A stretch of DNA of 64,000 bases from Schizophyllum amplum. Lineage: Eukaryota; Basidiomycota; Agaricomycetes; Agaricales; Schizophyllaceae. Below, piece after piece: positions 46,692 through 58,568 of this stretch. Where the stretch lies: NCBI GenBank assembly GCA_007026445.1, contig VDMD01000061.1:96742-160741 (forward strand). Direction: 5' to 3'. The notes beneath the pieces are model-generated. The model made no database searches, was not told where the DNA came from, and worked only from the letters and a program-made list of their open reading frames with translations. Every line of letters starts with the position of its first letter. Position 1 is the stretch's first letter. Position numbers and translations under genes: made by a program.

Positions 46692-48011
46692 ATGCCCATG
46701 TCCGCTGCCGATATACAATGGGGGTTGAGGGAGGGTCGCAGGGTACGTGTGTTGACCTTGCTTATTGGTCTCGATTAACGGTGTCTCCTCGTAGGCTATG
46801 GCACAGCACCAATGGGATCTGTACAACGCGTACGCGTTGGGCCTCATCCCCGACCACGTCCCGGCCGCGACTGCCGGCTTCTCGGCAGTACGTCCTGTCC
46901 GTGCCATTACTCTGCATAGCCATTGACTCTAGATCGCCCTCTCTGTAGCTGATCTCGCGCACGGCCAATCCTGTGGCAACGGCCCAAGCTGCGAACGCCG
47001 ACATGTCTCTCGACGATGCCCCTCCCCTTTCTTTACTGCATGACGCTCACCCTGAGGCCGCCGTCACTGCTCACACGCCGAACGTCGTCGACCATACCTC
47101 ACAGTCGGTCGACGATCGCGCTACCCAATCCGTCGCGCGCGTCCCTACTCAAGTACGTATCTTATTCATCCTCAGGTCCGTCAGCACTGACCCGTTGTTT
47201 ACAGGTCAATGCTGTCCACGTCGTAAATACAGTACGAGCGTGGTCCGAGGCCCATAGGCGCTCGTCCGCCCCCGCCCCGGTCTATCGCTCTGCTCCCCTG
47301 CCCCTCCCTCCCGCGCCTGCTCTCCAACCGTCCCTGCTGCATCCCTGCACCCTGGTTAGCTGCCTGCGTCCGCTCCCGCGCCTGCTCGATGTGGCAGTGT
47401 ACGCAGTCGCGCCAGCCCCCGCTCCCGCGCCTGCTCTCCCTCCGCTCACTGGCAGTTTCCGCGCCCGCGGCTGCTCTCGTCCAGGCTCCCGCGCCCGCGC
47501 TTGCTTCGACTCCGGCTGCCGCTCCTCAACCGCTGCAGCTGTCGCTCCACAGCCTGTTCTGCCTACAGCTCCCAGGTCGCTGCAGCTCCCAGGCCGCTGC
47601 AGCTGTCCTTCACCAGACCGCTGCAGCTGTCTTCCCAGACAGCCGCAGCTGCCGTTCCTCAGAGCGCTGCAGCTGTCGCTCCTCAGACCGCGGCGCCCGC
47701 TCCAGTCCTTGCACCCATTCCTGCTCCCGCTCCAGTGCCCGCGCCCATGCAGGCTCCTGCTCCTGTGCCCGCGCCCGCGCCTGCTCTTGCTCCGGTTGCA
47801 GCTCCCGCGCAGGCTCCTGGTCCGGTGCAGCTCCCGCGCCGCAGGCACTGGCCATCGCGCACGCCCTTATCCTCGCTCTACCCGCTCTCGCCATGGACAT
47901 GCACTTGTTCCCGTTCCCGCGGGAGCGCTCGATGAGGACTCGGACGAGGAGGAGAACGGTGTTTCGGAATTTGGTGTCATGGCCAACAGGAGGAGAGTGG
48001 CGGCGACGTAG
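46692..48011 (+). CDS. Family C-like hypothetical protein, Pro/Ala-rich
   Basis: Exons 46692-46742, 46795-46887, 46949-47152 and 47205-48011 are all phase 0 with strong splice sites and give 384 aa. The N-terminus has ADIQWGLREGRR and QWDLYNAYALGLIPD; exon 3 is Ala/Asp-rich. The last exon enters a GC-rich tandem-repeat region (about 47260-47830, units like GCTCCCGCGCCTGCT). In the spliced frame it reads as Pro/Leu/Arg/Ser-rich low complexity; another frame reads as Pro-Ala repeats, so slippage may have shifted the frame. It ends with an acidic DEDSDEEENG before VAAT. Short first exon, plus orientation and acidic tail fit the C-type genes. Function unknown. Confidence 0.55.
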
Positions 48012-48925
48012 AGGGCAGACGTTTGACTTGCTTTTCTCCATCTCTCTTTCTCTGTCTCTCGGGTGGCATTGGGTTGTACGTTGGTACGGTTTATAGGTTG
48101 GGATATATATACATGGGTACTTATTTTGCTCTGTAATCAATGGGATAACAAGGTGTACGCCGTCTGATGAGCACGCTGGGTATGAAGCTTGAGATCTGGG
48201 ATGCCACAGGCGGCGAGGCTTGTTGCCCCTCGCAAGCGACACCACTGAGGGCAATCGTCTCCACCTTTCGCGAGTCTCACATTACGGACCCGCACGGGAG
48301 CGCTGAACGAGCAAGAGCACCAAGGACAATGAAGAGGAAAGGCTCATAGCGACACTCCCCCACCAACGAAGAATACTGTCAGTATGCGCGTCCTGCGCTC
48401 GCTCGCAGATGACTTGGTCACAGCGACACCGACAGCATTCGCAAATTCAGACGAGGTAATTAAGATCATATTCGCGGAAAACGGTACAACAATGCGACAG
48501 TGATTACAGGGAACGGGCGCGAGTGCTGCGAAGAGATGAAAATGACATGGTAGCAGGGCACTCACCCTTTCAATAAGGAACCTCGCGCATAAGGCAAGAT
48601 TGCAGTGTACGCAAAGAAGTCTCTCGCAAGCTGTGTTCGTCAAGGCGGGTCATCGAGCCCATAGATCACCGGTCACTGTTGTTGAATGCCAGACCAGACC
48701 ACGTCGTCAGCCGTAGTCACATCCGGAGAAGACACGATGTTCGTCTGGGCCGCTAAAATAGCCGATCACTCGAGCGACCTGCGTGGGCGGCCAAGATGTA
48801 CATGCAGCGTGACGGCATGGAGCGACGAGTAGAATATGGAGAGCGGAGGGAAAGGGAGGGGCGAAGGATGGTTTATTCAGATGCATCGAAGAACCGGGTG
48901 AAGATGGTGTCGAACCCTTGAGACA
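48012..48925. other. Intergenic, no supported gene
   Basis: A minus-strand frame at 48344-48643 (SEFANAVGVAVTKSSASERR) occupies the place where a converging partner gene would be expected, but it matches no A/B motif well. Confidence 0.35.
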
Positions 48926-49489
48926 ATGCTATCTGTCGCTACTGAATCAGCATACATCGCTCGCAATAGCAAGAGCTGCTGGCGCACCTTTGTCCTGCTC
49001 CTCCAGGACTTTGTACACCTCCAGAGGTTTGACTGTCGAATCCAAGCCTACCTTTCATCGACGACCAGTCGTCGCCGATCCTGGGTCGCTCCTGCGCATG
49101 AAGTTGAGGCGCGATGTTTCCGTACGCCTGCCCGGGGGCTTGGTCGAGTACTGCGACACACGTAGGGGGCATAGATAAGGGCAGGGCAAAGAGCAGGCCT
49201 GTACTTATCAGCGTTAGTGTAAATCAAAGGCAGCATTGGCAGCGTAAGCGTCGGAAGAGCGTCGTCGGACAGTCGAAGTACGTCCGTTTGACTGGTACTT
49301 CCCGAGGAAGGCCAAGTAGGGTGGACTACAGAAGACGACTGATGGTGAAGTCAAAGGACATGACGGTCGGGAGCAAGGAGACGTGGGAATCTAATCGGCG
49401 AGCGCCGCCGTTTTATCTGGCGCTGGTGCTCTTTGGGCGCAGTGCGCTACCCCTGGTCACTCGTCTGCAAGTCTGCGCCTCCTACACGC

Positions 49490-49858
49490 CTATGGAACTG
49501 ATGAAATGCTGCTCATGCTCCAGCTCCGAGCGGTCCGTTGACCTGCGCGTCTACTGTCGTCTCGGATGTAACTCGATCGGACGATTTGCTCGTCGATTTG
49601 AACGAGAGGATCTCCGGGGTCTCCTGAAGCTCGTCGTGGACTGATATGCAGCTAGTAGCCAAGAGAGTGTATGAAAGGTGCAAAGCTGATGATATCGACA
49701 GAGAAGTCCCCAGGCTCACCATGCGCTGCATCAGCGGTCCCCCTCCGAGCCAACGCAAACGTCCTGACGACGCTTGGGCTCTGGCTCAAATCCAAGCATC
49801 TGAAGAAAACGTTCAGCTTGAAGCACTGTCGCGCCAGATCATCGATATCCGACATCAT
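49490..49858 (-). CDS. Family E small hypothetical protein (open copy)
   Basis: Two exons (49858-49720 and 49623-49490) splice in phase to 90 aa, from MMSDIDDLARQCFKLNV to SWSMSSISSVP. Shared with the copy at 23.2-23.5 kb are PSVV, a TA.AAHG exon end, PGDPLVQ, QIVRSS and IRD, plus both splice sites. The shared frame across an intron favours this strand as coding. An upstream exon may be missing from this model. No known domain. Confidence 0.45.
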
Positions 49859-50938
49859 GGCTTGGCTGGCGTACCAAGTCCGTTCTCAAGCGAGCCAGCC
49901 TCTCGCGATTCCCGGTGCCGCTTCTAGGCAGACGGTATCACGCCTCCACCAACGATACCTCTGAATATGCGCCTCATAAGTCTGCGCCAACATATGGACT
50001 GAGCTGGACCTACCTGAAAGAAGCTGCCTATATGGTCAGTCTGCATCGAAGGCAAGACGACGAGACGGTCGACGAGCACAACGGTTCGTTCTGCTTTCCC
50101 CTGTGCCGCCATCGTATCATGATTGACCTGTGAAGTGGTCAGAAATGGTGCTTGACGGATTCGAAGGCCCAAGCAAGCGTAAGAGCTCCAATATGAGACG
50201 TTCGGGCGCTCGCAGGTGCGGAGAGACGTACCGTGCCATGAACCGGGGCGTTGAAGGCATAACAACCGTTCTTTGTTATGCTGAAGGAGTAGGGCAACGC
50301 GTTAGATACAGGACGGGAGTGCGATTGCCCGCCTGTGGGCGGAAATCTTTGTTTAGTCTAGTAAGCGCCTTCCCTGTCGTAATTCGCGGTCGTTGACACG
50401 CTCCTCAGGTCTACAGCAATATCAGCGATGTATGCTACAAAATATGAAAAAGTCGAGAGCCATACCAGGTTCATTGGCGTACAACATCTCTGTGCGACGT
50501 CAAAGCAGAACGCAAGAGAGGACAATGCGCTATCGGCGCCTAATCCGATCAAATCCCGCCGCCGTCTCAAAACCGCCGCCCGGACCTCCGCAGCTCCTCT
50601 CTCACCTTGGTGCACCTTGCGCGACCTCTGTACGCCTGCTTAGACCCGCCGGAATACTTTGCGCCCAAACAGACCATCCGGAAGTCGGCCGGCTTCGGGA
50701 AGACCGGCGCGATAAGCCATCCATCATATCAGATCAACGAGAGTGCCATTGTCCTGCATAATGGGAACGGTAACGTGGCATTGAAAGTCAGTGCGTAAGC
50801 GACGCGTCTGTAATATCCTTCTTCCGTAGCAACGCAATTTGTTTCTTCGTCCCTTGCCTCCCGCGCTCCCTGCGCGACTCGAGCTCGAGCTCACGGCCCG
50901 TCTGTGCACTTCCAGGACTCTCACCTCTCGATCTCACC
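49859..50938. other. Inter-gene part of the duplicated block (copy 2)
   Basis: Contains the conserved stretch at 50607-50750 described for copy 1; otherwise no supported gene. Confidence 0.35.
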
Positions 50939-51849
50939 ATGCCTGTTGTTACCAAGTGCCGGCTCAAGGCGGACATCGCGGCGGAGCGCAGGAGGTCGAA
51001 GACTTACAAGGCCAAGAAGGTATATAGTCTTTTTCCTCTGTTTCTCGTTTCCGTCTCATGTCTCCTCTCGCAGATCTTCGCCAACCTCCTGCAAGGTCGC
51101 CCGACGCTGGTCCCTGGGCCAGCCTACGACATGGTCTTGCCGGACCGCCGATCGGCACCGAGCCCCTTCGACCAACCAGCCCGCGACCAACCAAGCCCGC
51201 GACCAACCAGCCCACGGTCAACCAGCCCGCGCCCTCTGCGCCGCCCTTCAGCTTGTGGCCGCCGCGCCCGTCCAAGACCAGTTCTTTGCGACGAATCAAG
51301 AGCTCGGCTTCTCGCACGTGAGTCTAACGCGCTCAACGACGTTGCTCAAAGGTTGACTTCTTCCCCTCGCAGTTTTCTCGCGAGGTGTCGCAGATGCGGG
51401 CTCGATGACAAGCCTTCGCCGTGCGGCCTTCCTGCCCGGTGATCTCACAGCAAACCAGGAATTGGGGTTCACTTATGTGAGTCTCATGCGCGCCACAACG
51501 CTGCCATACGGGCTGACTTCTTCCCCGCAGATGTTTTCTCGCGATGTCGCAGACGCGGACACGATGACCAGCCTCCGTCGCGCCGCCTTCCTTCCAGGCG
51601 ACCTCGACACTGAGGTGCCCTCTGCAGAGCGCGAGGCTGCAGCTGTTGTGGAAGCTGAGCCTGTCGAGCTCCCTTTTGCGGGCATCGAGCGGTGGCGGGT
51701 GGATGTGGCAGCCGCGGAGGTACGTTCTTTGATCATCATTACGCATATGTTAGCGCTGACCACGCTACCAGCAGGAGGAGAACGCGCACACCCAGCCCAT
51801 GCCCCCTCCCCCTCGCGGTCTGCGCCGCATGCTTGGCGCGCACGTCTAA
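50939..51849 (+). pseudogene. Family D hypothetical protein, frameshifted copy
   Basis: ATG at 50939 starts MPVVTKCRLKADIAAERRR, and the splice sites and exon ends match the intact D gene at 21.3-22.1 kb. Exon 2 keeps GRPTLVPGPAYDMVLP, then loses one base, continues in a second frame (NQPTVNQPAPSAP), loses another base and continues in a third (TNQELGFSH). A direct duplication of about 140 bp follows: the VADAGSMTSLRRAAFLPGDL exon part is repeated as VADADTMTSLRRAAFLPGDL. The 3' exons (EVPSAEREAAAV, then QEENAHTQPMPPPP) remain readable to TAA at 51849. Probably a pseudogene unless the two deletions are sequencing errors. Confidence 0.65.
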
Positions 51850-51888
51850 GCCACAAAGAGCGTGCTCATGGGTGGGGAAGTCAGTGCC

Positions 51889-51971
51889 GCAGGTGACACC
51901 TCCATCGAGATTCGATGATAATGCTCGTGGACGGCGAGCAAATGCCAATCGTCGATTGCGGTGTCACCTGC
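51889..51971 (+). ncRNA. Conserved hairpin down­stream of gene D (copy 2)
   Basis: A perfect 12-bp inverted repeat (GCAGGTGACACC at 51889-51900, GGTGTCACCTGC at 51960-51971) encloses a second stem GCTCG...CGAGC. Begins 40 bp after the stop codon. Confidence 0.45.
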
Positions 51972-52355
51972 TGTACTTACTTATTGCTCACTTTATTAAT
52001 TGCTCTCTGTGTTGTGGGCCATACGCCATCGGATATGTCATGTACTAGTAGCTTTGCAACAGGAATCGGTCTCTTGAAATATGGTGATGGCAGAGTAAGA
52101 CGAGATCTGCAGATCACATAGGCGAGCGATATATCGCGAACGGGATCCTCGAAGCAACTGTTGTAGGATGTAAGTCCTGTGTGATGTTGAGCGTCCAGAG
52201 CTATAGATATTACAGAGTAGTTAGATATTGCATAGACTGCTAGTAGCGTTGGCATAATATAAGTTATCAAAGTAGCTTGTAAAGTCTGTGTCCATGCATG
52301 CGACGAGGAACCAGAAACCGCGTGGATCGTACAGCGACGACGTGCACCCAGTTTC

Positions 52356-53564
52356 CTAGAACCTGTTCGAGGTCGACGCGACGTGTGGCACGGCATTGTT
52401 CCTCACCCGCGAAGGCTGCAGCACCTTCACCGCCACCCGGTCCTCGACCTTCGGCTTCCGCCGCTCAGTCTTCGGCTTCGTCAGAGGGGTGAACGCACAC
52501 GCGTCCTGCCTGCTCCTCAGCTTCGTGCTGTTGGGCTTCGGCTCATCGCGCTTCGCCTTCATCGCCGCGCTCATCGGCTGTCCGTGGGACCTCTCCGGTA
52601 GGACAATGGGGTCCTGGACCATGACCGACGCCGGGCGCGATACCTCCAACCCGAGCGCCACGCGGAGGCGACGCTCTTGATAAGTGCGGCGCAGGTCGAT
52701 GTTCTTGCTCTCCGCCTTCGGACACCCTAGACGAGGGACGGTCCCACGAGCGTTCGCTTCGTGGATGGTGAGGCGGTCACTGATGGTATGCCTCATCAGG
52801 CGAAGCTGCGATGCACAAAGTCAGTCGCTAGTATGTATATGTAAATTGGAAAGACAACCTCACTGACCTTGCGTTCCATGAGCTCGACGGACTGAGGACC
52901 GGTGCTCAACGCGGCACGCGCCATGTCCAGTGCCACGGCCTCTGGTCTCTTGGGACGGGCCTGTAGAGCATGTCATGAGAGGAAGGTGGTTTAGGGACAA
53001 AAGACGGCGCACGTTTGTGGACAATATCATCGGCGACGAGGGCGGCAGAGGTGTGTAATAGGGATGGCGAGCGGTGGCAATGATTTCGTCCCGAAGGCTT
53101 TGACGATCGCGCGGCCGGAATTTCACTTCGTCCCTATGAAGGAGACGGTTCTGCTGCTTGTGGGCTTCGGTGGAAGGGGTGGACTTCGCAGAGGCGCGGG
53201 TGAGAATTGTGACTGTGGGGACGACGGCCTGTGGGATGTTGACCCTGCCCCGCAGAGCGTTGATAACTTCGGCCTTGTACATTGGTAGCTTCATCTGTGA
53301 ACGAGACATGGTCAGTAAAGCGGAAGGTGAACAAAAACCTCCATCGCGCACCTCTTTGACAGGCTTGCCACAACGCCGCTCCTTGGGGGCGGTAAAATGG
53401 CCGGTCTTGACCAAATCTTCGATTCGGAGCACGCCAAATCGACGCGGGGCGCAGAGGTCGTCCATTTTGAGTTCATTGCGCAACCTGGAGGACCGGACTG
53501 GGTGGTAAAACTTGACCGCGTTCATAGCTGGGACTCCCGAGGGCAGAAGAGGAAGTGAGTCCAT
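52356..53564 (-). CDS. Family B hypothetical protein (intact copy 1)
   Basis: Exons 53564-53352, 53294-53013, 52960-52868 and 52805-52356 are all phase 0 and give 345 aa. Exon 1 has YHPVRSSRLRNELKMDDL and ERRCGKPVKE. Exon 2 has MYKAEVINALRGR and RDEVKFRPRDRQSL. The 31-codon exon 3 reads ARPKRPEAVALDMARAAL and ends LMERK. Exon 4 has RHTISDRLTIHEANARGTV, YQERRLRVALGLE and a Lys/Arg-rich tail (TKPKTERRKPKVEDRV). The same exon ends occur at 40.2 and 58.6 kb. Basic overall, no signal or membrane segment, possibly nuclear by composition. It converges on the D-type gene at 50.9-51.8 kb. Confidence 0.72.
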
Positions 53565-56386
53565 GATATGAGGGTCAATCATCGACGAACGGATGGAGGC
53601 AGGAGTAAAGGACGTCACAACGGGAAGAGCACAATGGTCACGCACAAACAGTCTCGTGCACAGACAAAGCGTTCGGCTCCGCGAAACCAAACAGCATTCA
53701 CGTGCACGTCACATGACGCAGTTACATTTGGCCACGTCGTGCACGTCGTGCCCGTCCGCGACATGGTGTCAGGCTCCGGCTGCACCAAGGTCAGCTCGGG
53801 GACGCAGGAAACTCGAGAGCATTGAGAGCCGTTGGTGCAAGTACAGTAATGAAGATAGATCAGTGTGAACTGGCGGCACTATAGCGAGTGGTCGCCGTGC
53901 CAATACAGTACCGCATGAATTGAGTCAACATCGCAAGTCCAACACCGTCGGCCCACGGGCTGTTTATCTGCGCAGAGATGAGTTATGATATATTGCAATT
54001 GTACTCGATGTACGGGCGGTCGTAATCAATAAGAAAAGAGGTTGAGCACAATCATCTATATATCCGGCGAGGTCCCTAAGCACGCTACATGCACTTGAAT
54101 CGAGGTCTTGAAAGATGAGTGGAGTGGAGGAAGGGGTGATCTACAGGGGAGAAATACGCTCCCGTTAAAGTCGAAGATGGGGGATGGAGCGGATGAATGA
54201 AGGGAGGTGAAACCACGCACAACACACGCATCGCACAAGTATCGCCGTCGGACGTGGAGGTCTAAGTACGACCTTACATCCACATCGTATTCGCGTGCAA
54301 AGCTCATGGATGATGAGGGACAAAGAGAACGTCCGGCGTGCAACTTGAGGTAATACGAGCAGAAGTATCCTCGATGACCAGAAAACAAGTAGCAAAAGCA
54401 AGGAGGATCCGCAAATGATGTGTCGCCGAGCGTCTTGTCAAAGGCTCAGTGTGAGGCATAAATATATGGTCAATGCTACCTTCGGCTTCGCGTCAGTCCG
54501 TATTCGCTTGCCGCTAGCAGGAGGAACGCACCTTTGCCAGCATTCCTGAACATTATCCGCGGTCCATCCCAATCACAGGACCTGGACAGCGAGGTCTTGT
54601 TGTCCGCGGTCCCGGTATCCAAGGACGCTCTGCGCTCGCGCATCGTGGGCAGAACATCCGTCAACGTCGCAGAACTGGAATTACCGCAGGATAGTCCGTC
54701 ATTCGCGCGGACACATCCTGCGCATGATCCTAATGACCAAGGCTGAGGACCTGAGGAAAGAGAAGAAAGCGAGGTGTGAAGGCAGCAGGCATGATGATGG
54801 GGGAAGAAACAAGGGGCAGAGTGATCGAGATTACCGTCTGAATCTCGTACTTCTTTCTAAGTCTCTCTGACTTGGTACATCCTCGTCCAATCCTCGTCGG
54901 TCCTCCCCATCGCAATCGTACTGGATGTCCCGCGGGAACGCGGGAAACCTCTCTTGCTCGGCGTCATCACGGACAGGTGGCGTACGCCGCGAAACAGCGC
55001 GGAACGCAGCGTTTACGCTTCGGGGCCTACTTCTCGATGCCCTCCTTGTGCTCCACACGTTAGCCAAGCCACCTCATACCTGGCAGTAAGAAAGACGAAA
55101 AGAAGGTGATCCGTACCAAGCCAATCGAGAGACTGACGCTTTCAGTATCCACGGACAAGCGCCCAACGAGCGTTTGACGAGCGGCTGACGACTTGCCCTC
55201 GCGTCAGGTTCGGTGTATCCATGTGAGCATACTCGTTTCGAGTCCATCTCCCTTTAAGGCGCGCATTCTTACTTCTCGTTTAAGTTCACAGATTGGTCGC
55301 GGCGTCTCAGTGAAGCAGACAATTAAAAACCTGGGCGGGGCTCTCCGTGCGGCTTCGAGGACTCGACATGCATGGCATCTGGCGACGTCGGTCATAAGCA
55401 TGCGACAACTACCAGCCTACTGCGGGAGCTGTCTCTTCCGGACTATGAATCGGCCGCCGGATGAGCTGCCAGTAGCGTGCTTTGCGCGCGCACGCTGAGG
55501 ATAACGTCGTTGGGGGAAGACGAAAACGCATCGCCCCGGATGGACGAACGTGATGTACCTTCGGGGTATGCCACAGATCTCCTCGTCTTCGAGCGCAAGC
55601 GGGCCTCGTCTCGAAAATTGCGGTATGTGCTTTTGCTACTCTGAATCCTCGGTTCTCTTTGTCGACGTGCTTTTCAGACCAGCAGTAAGTACTGAATAGC
55701 GACGTACCTATCACAATCACAATGAACTTCATCGATCTCATTATTCCTCATGTTGTGACCTTCTGTTGACCCTGCTCATCGGTCTGTGCGGTGATGGCCA
55801 CTCACCGGCGCATTGTTCTCGATTCTGTGACAATGCTCTACTGATCTTCCCCAGCTCCTAGCGCAACTCGTTGGTGGTGGTGGTGGTGGTGAGCAGTTCT
55901 AGGAATATCCAGCGACTCCTCTCAAATCATCCGAAGTTCGGAAACCCATCACTCCGATCACCAGAACCGCTATTGTTCGCCAAATCGGTATCAATAACCA
56001 CGCCTGATATGGCGATACGCAATATCGGCGACGCAAGTCGGGCCGGGCGATGCCGTTGGCCTCGACCTTCTCTCCGTACGCATCACGAGGGCGTTCCTTG
56101 TCTTCTCTCTCCGGCCGCGCCACCGTACTCCAAGTCTCTGCTCTTCAACGCGGATCGCGATGCTCTCCGCTGCGACTGGTGAACCTGGGGGGAACGCGAG
56201 GAGCTATGAGGAGGAGCAGATAGGCTCGCTGAAGGTGCGGAAGCTTGTACGATATCTCGAGCGCGGCTGATCAGTGGCACTTCGCAGGTCCAGAAAGCGC
56301 CAGCAGCAGCATCCCCCCACGCCCAGGACGCCCACGATCTTCCCCTTCCCCACGAGCGCACGTTTGGGATAGACATAACCAATACC
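53565..56386. other. Intergenic, no supported gene
   Basis: About 2.8 kb between a minus-strand gene and the next plus-strand gene, so it should hold two divergent promoters. It includes a GTG repeat at 55873-55891. Frames of up to about 110 codons lack support. Confidence 0.45.
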
Positions 56387-57110
56387 ATGGCCGTCGGTGA
56401 AGACAACGAACATCTTGGCGATCGAGTTGCTGTGGCATCGAGCGCCGACGGGTCAGCGATCGCCCACTCGTCTGTGGCGGAGCGCTGCCCGTGTGCGAGA
56501 AGCGACTGCGCATCGTACGGCGTTCGGCTCGTGACAGTCAAGCCATCTATAACATGCTCACCACCCCTGGCCGTTCGTGAAGCTACTGAGGCCCTTGAGT
56601 CTCTTCTGGAGGCGCGTGTTCGACAGGAGGATCTCGCGGGTGTCAATGCTGCTCTCGAGGACCTCGAGGACCTCGTCGCGACGTGCGAATGGTTGGATGA
56701 GAACGAGGAGGACGAAGAAGAGGAGGACAATAATGAAGAAGAGGAGGAGGAGGAGAAGGATGGAGTCGCCCATGGTCTCGAAGGCAACAGCGACGACGAG
56801 TCAGAGGTAAGTCCAGAGGCCCTTGAAGATGTCCAAGTTCTCACTTCACGTCACACAGAACACCGAAACGCCGAGTGCACTGACTGCAGGTCGCGTTGCG
56901 CACGCGCCCCTGCGCAGGCGTCCTCGTTTCCCCACCGCCACCTACTCGGCTATCCCGGCTAACGAATTCGGAGTGCGGAGGGCTCTACGTAGCGGTACCG
57001 CCAACCGTACCGCTAGGAAGGCATTTAAACTGCATCCTCGGGGTCCTCTCTTCACCCCCGACGTCTATCTGGATGTCAGGGCCACCGAGATGGGCGTTCG
57101 CAGGAACTGA
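56387..57110 (+). CDS. Family C-like small acidic hypothetical protein
   Basis: Exon 1 (56387-56806) and exon 2 (56859-57110) join in phase at GTAAGT...CACACAG for 223 aa. The middle has a helical Leu/Glu-rich part (ATEALESLLEARVRQEDL, LEDLEDLVATCEWL) followed by an almost pure Glu/Asp run (56700-56760). Exon 2 is basic (HAPLRRRPRF, ANRTARKAFKLHPRG). An additional 5' intron is possible before about 56580, so the start is uncertain. It ends 252 bp before the 3' end of the converging family B gene. Function unknown. Confidence 0.5.
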
Positions 57111-57362
57111 GTTGGCGCAAGCTTGAAGAGGGCGAAGACGGGGGAGATGGGGAGAGAAGGACTAGGAGGTATACCCACAACGCGCCGATGCTACGGACGA
57201 GGCGGAGGACAGGTGCATCACGAAATACAGACGCTCGTCTTGTCTCGCTATCTTCCTAATTTATATGTATCTCCGATCGAATCTGCTAGTACACAATCAT
57301 ACCCATACATCATCGAGAACACTCCGAGCAAAGAGGACGTTGGTACGGTGTCTGGGCTCAAG

Positions 57363-58568
57363 CTAGTTATGCAGACGCGGGCGCTTAGCCTTGAGACCTC
57401 CTTGCCATCGCATCTGCCAGCGCTTCCGCTTGACCACAACCGCAGACGCCCACGCATCGCGTCGACTTTTCAGCTTCCGCTCGTTGATCTCCAGGTCCTC
57501 AGGATCGGTCTCGAGCCCCTCGGCTTTGTCGTACTCTTCATCCCACAGGTCCTCTTTCAGCGGTCTGCCGAGCGCCACGAGAATACGCCGCTCGAGGATG
57601 TGGGTGCGCAGGTAGAGCTCTGGATAGACTTTATGGTGGTATGAGCGAGGGAGCGGGATGTCGGCGCGGCGCGCTTCGAGGATGTCAGCGCGCTCGGAGG
57701 CGGTCTGCTCTAGGCTGGCGATCTGGAGGGTAGGAGGTCAGTCAGCTAAATTTATGGGAATTGTAGAAAGGTTGTACGCACCAGCTCCTCCACATATCCC
57801 GTATAGTCGTCACTAATACCGAACATGGCGCGGGCGTCGGCCAAGTCCATGGCGGGATTGGCGTTCTTGATGATTGGACGGGGCTGAGGAGTAAGGGTGT
57901 GAGTTATGGATGAGGAAAGAGCGCGATGGGATAACAAGCTGGGGCGAGAAGCGAGTGGAAGGCAAATGAAGTACTCACCATCTCAGTCTCTATATCCGGG
58001 AGCCGCCCAGTGAGGTACGGGACTCCTGGAACACCATGTTCCGCCAGCGCCGCCTGATACTGATCGTAAAGGTCTCTGGTAAGAGGTGGTCGAGCAGGTG
58101 GGCCAGTGTAGACGAAGTCGTGATCGTTGTCCTCGCCCTCCACCATCTCCTCGTCTTCCTTCACTTTCTCCTTCCCCTCGGCATCGTCCTCGCACATATC
58201 ATCCTCGGCACCCTCCGAATCGCCCTCGTCGTCTCCTTCGTCTTCGTCTGACTCGTACTCGTACTCCGAATCTGAGCTGTCGCTCATGTCCGCGTCGGGG
58301 TCAAGCGGAAGGCCCAGCTTCCGACGAATCTTGTTCGCGATGTAGGTCTTGTTCTTCTTGTACTCTTCTTTGAGCCGTGTGGCCTTCTGCGATAATAACT
58401 GGGACGTCAGTCAGTACGGCGATGTAGATGGCAACTTTTGTCTCGCACCTTTGCAGGACACAGATCATTGTGAGTGGCTATAGGGCTCGGGTGCAAAAGC
58501 TCCTCCATTGTCAAAGCGTTGCGTAGACTTGAAGACCGTGCGGGTTGGTAGAATCTCATGACGGCCAT
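57363..58568 (-). CDS. Family B hypothetical protein (intact copy 2)
   Basis: Exons 58568-58449, 58398-57979, 57883-57782 and 57722-57363 are all phase 0 and give 333 aa. Exon 1 reads FYQPARSSSLRNALTMEEL and PSPIATHND, ending CPAK. Exon 2 has a basic helix (KATRLKEEYKKNKTYIANK), a long Asp/Glu/Ser tract (about residues 70-115), then GPPARPPLTRDLYDQY. Exon 3 is PRPIIKNANPAMDLADARAM ending VEEL. Exon 4 has HILERRILVALGRPL and KSRRDAWASAVVVKRKR. Compared with the 52.4-kb copy the acidic tract is extra, while exon ends and the ARA/RDAWA motifs are kept. Probably intracellular; function unknown. Confidence 0.75.

Larger units (their letters stand above)
48926..52065 (+). repeat. Inverted segmental duplication, copy 2 (partner 21105-24111)
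   Basis: Same element order as copy 1 on the opposite strand: WRTF/DFV/QRF stretch (48.9-49.2), DMTVGSKETWES stretch (49.3-49.6), gene E (49.5-49.9, antisense), LDPPEYFA/QTIRK stretch (50.6-50.8), gene D (50.9-51.8), hairpin (51.9). Copies are diverged, with frameshifts in different places. Confidence 0.65.

Noticed and set aside
46692..48011. Alternative Pro-Ala frame as main product of the 46.7-kb gene
   Set aside because: The phase-consistent exon chain leads into the other frame, which ends in an acidic tail like related genes; repeat slippage is kept as a caveat.
55873..55891. GTG trinucleotide run
   Set aside because: Ordinary simple repeat with no associated gene.
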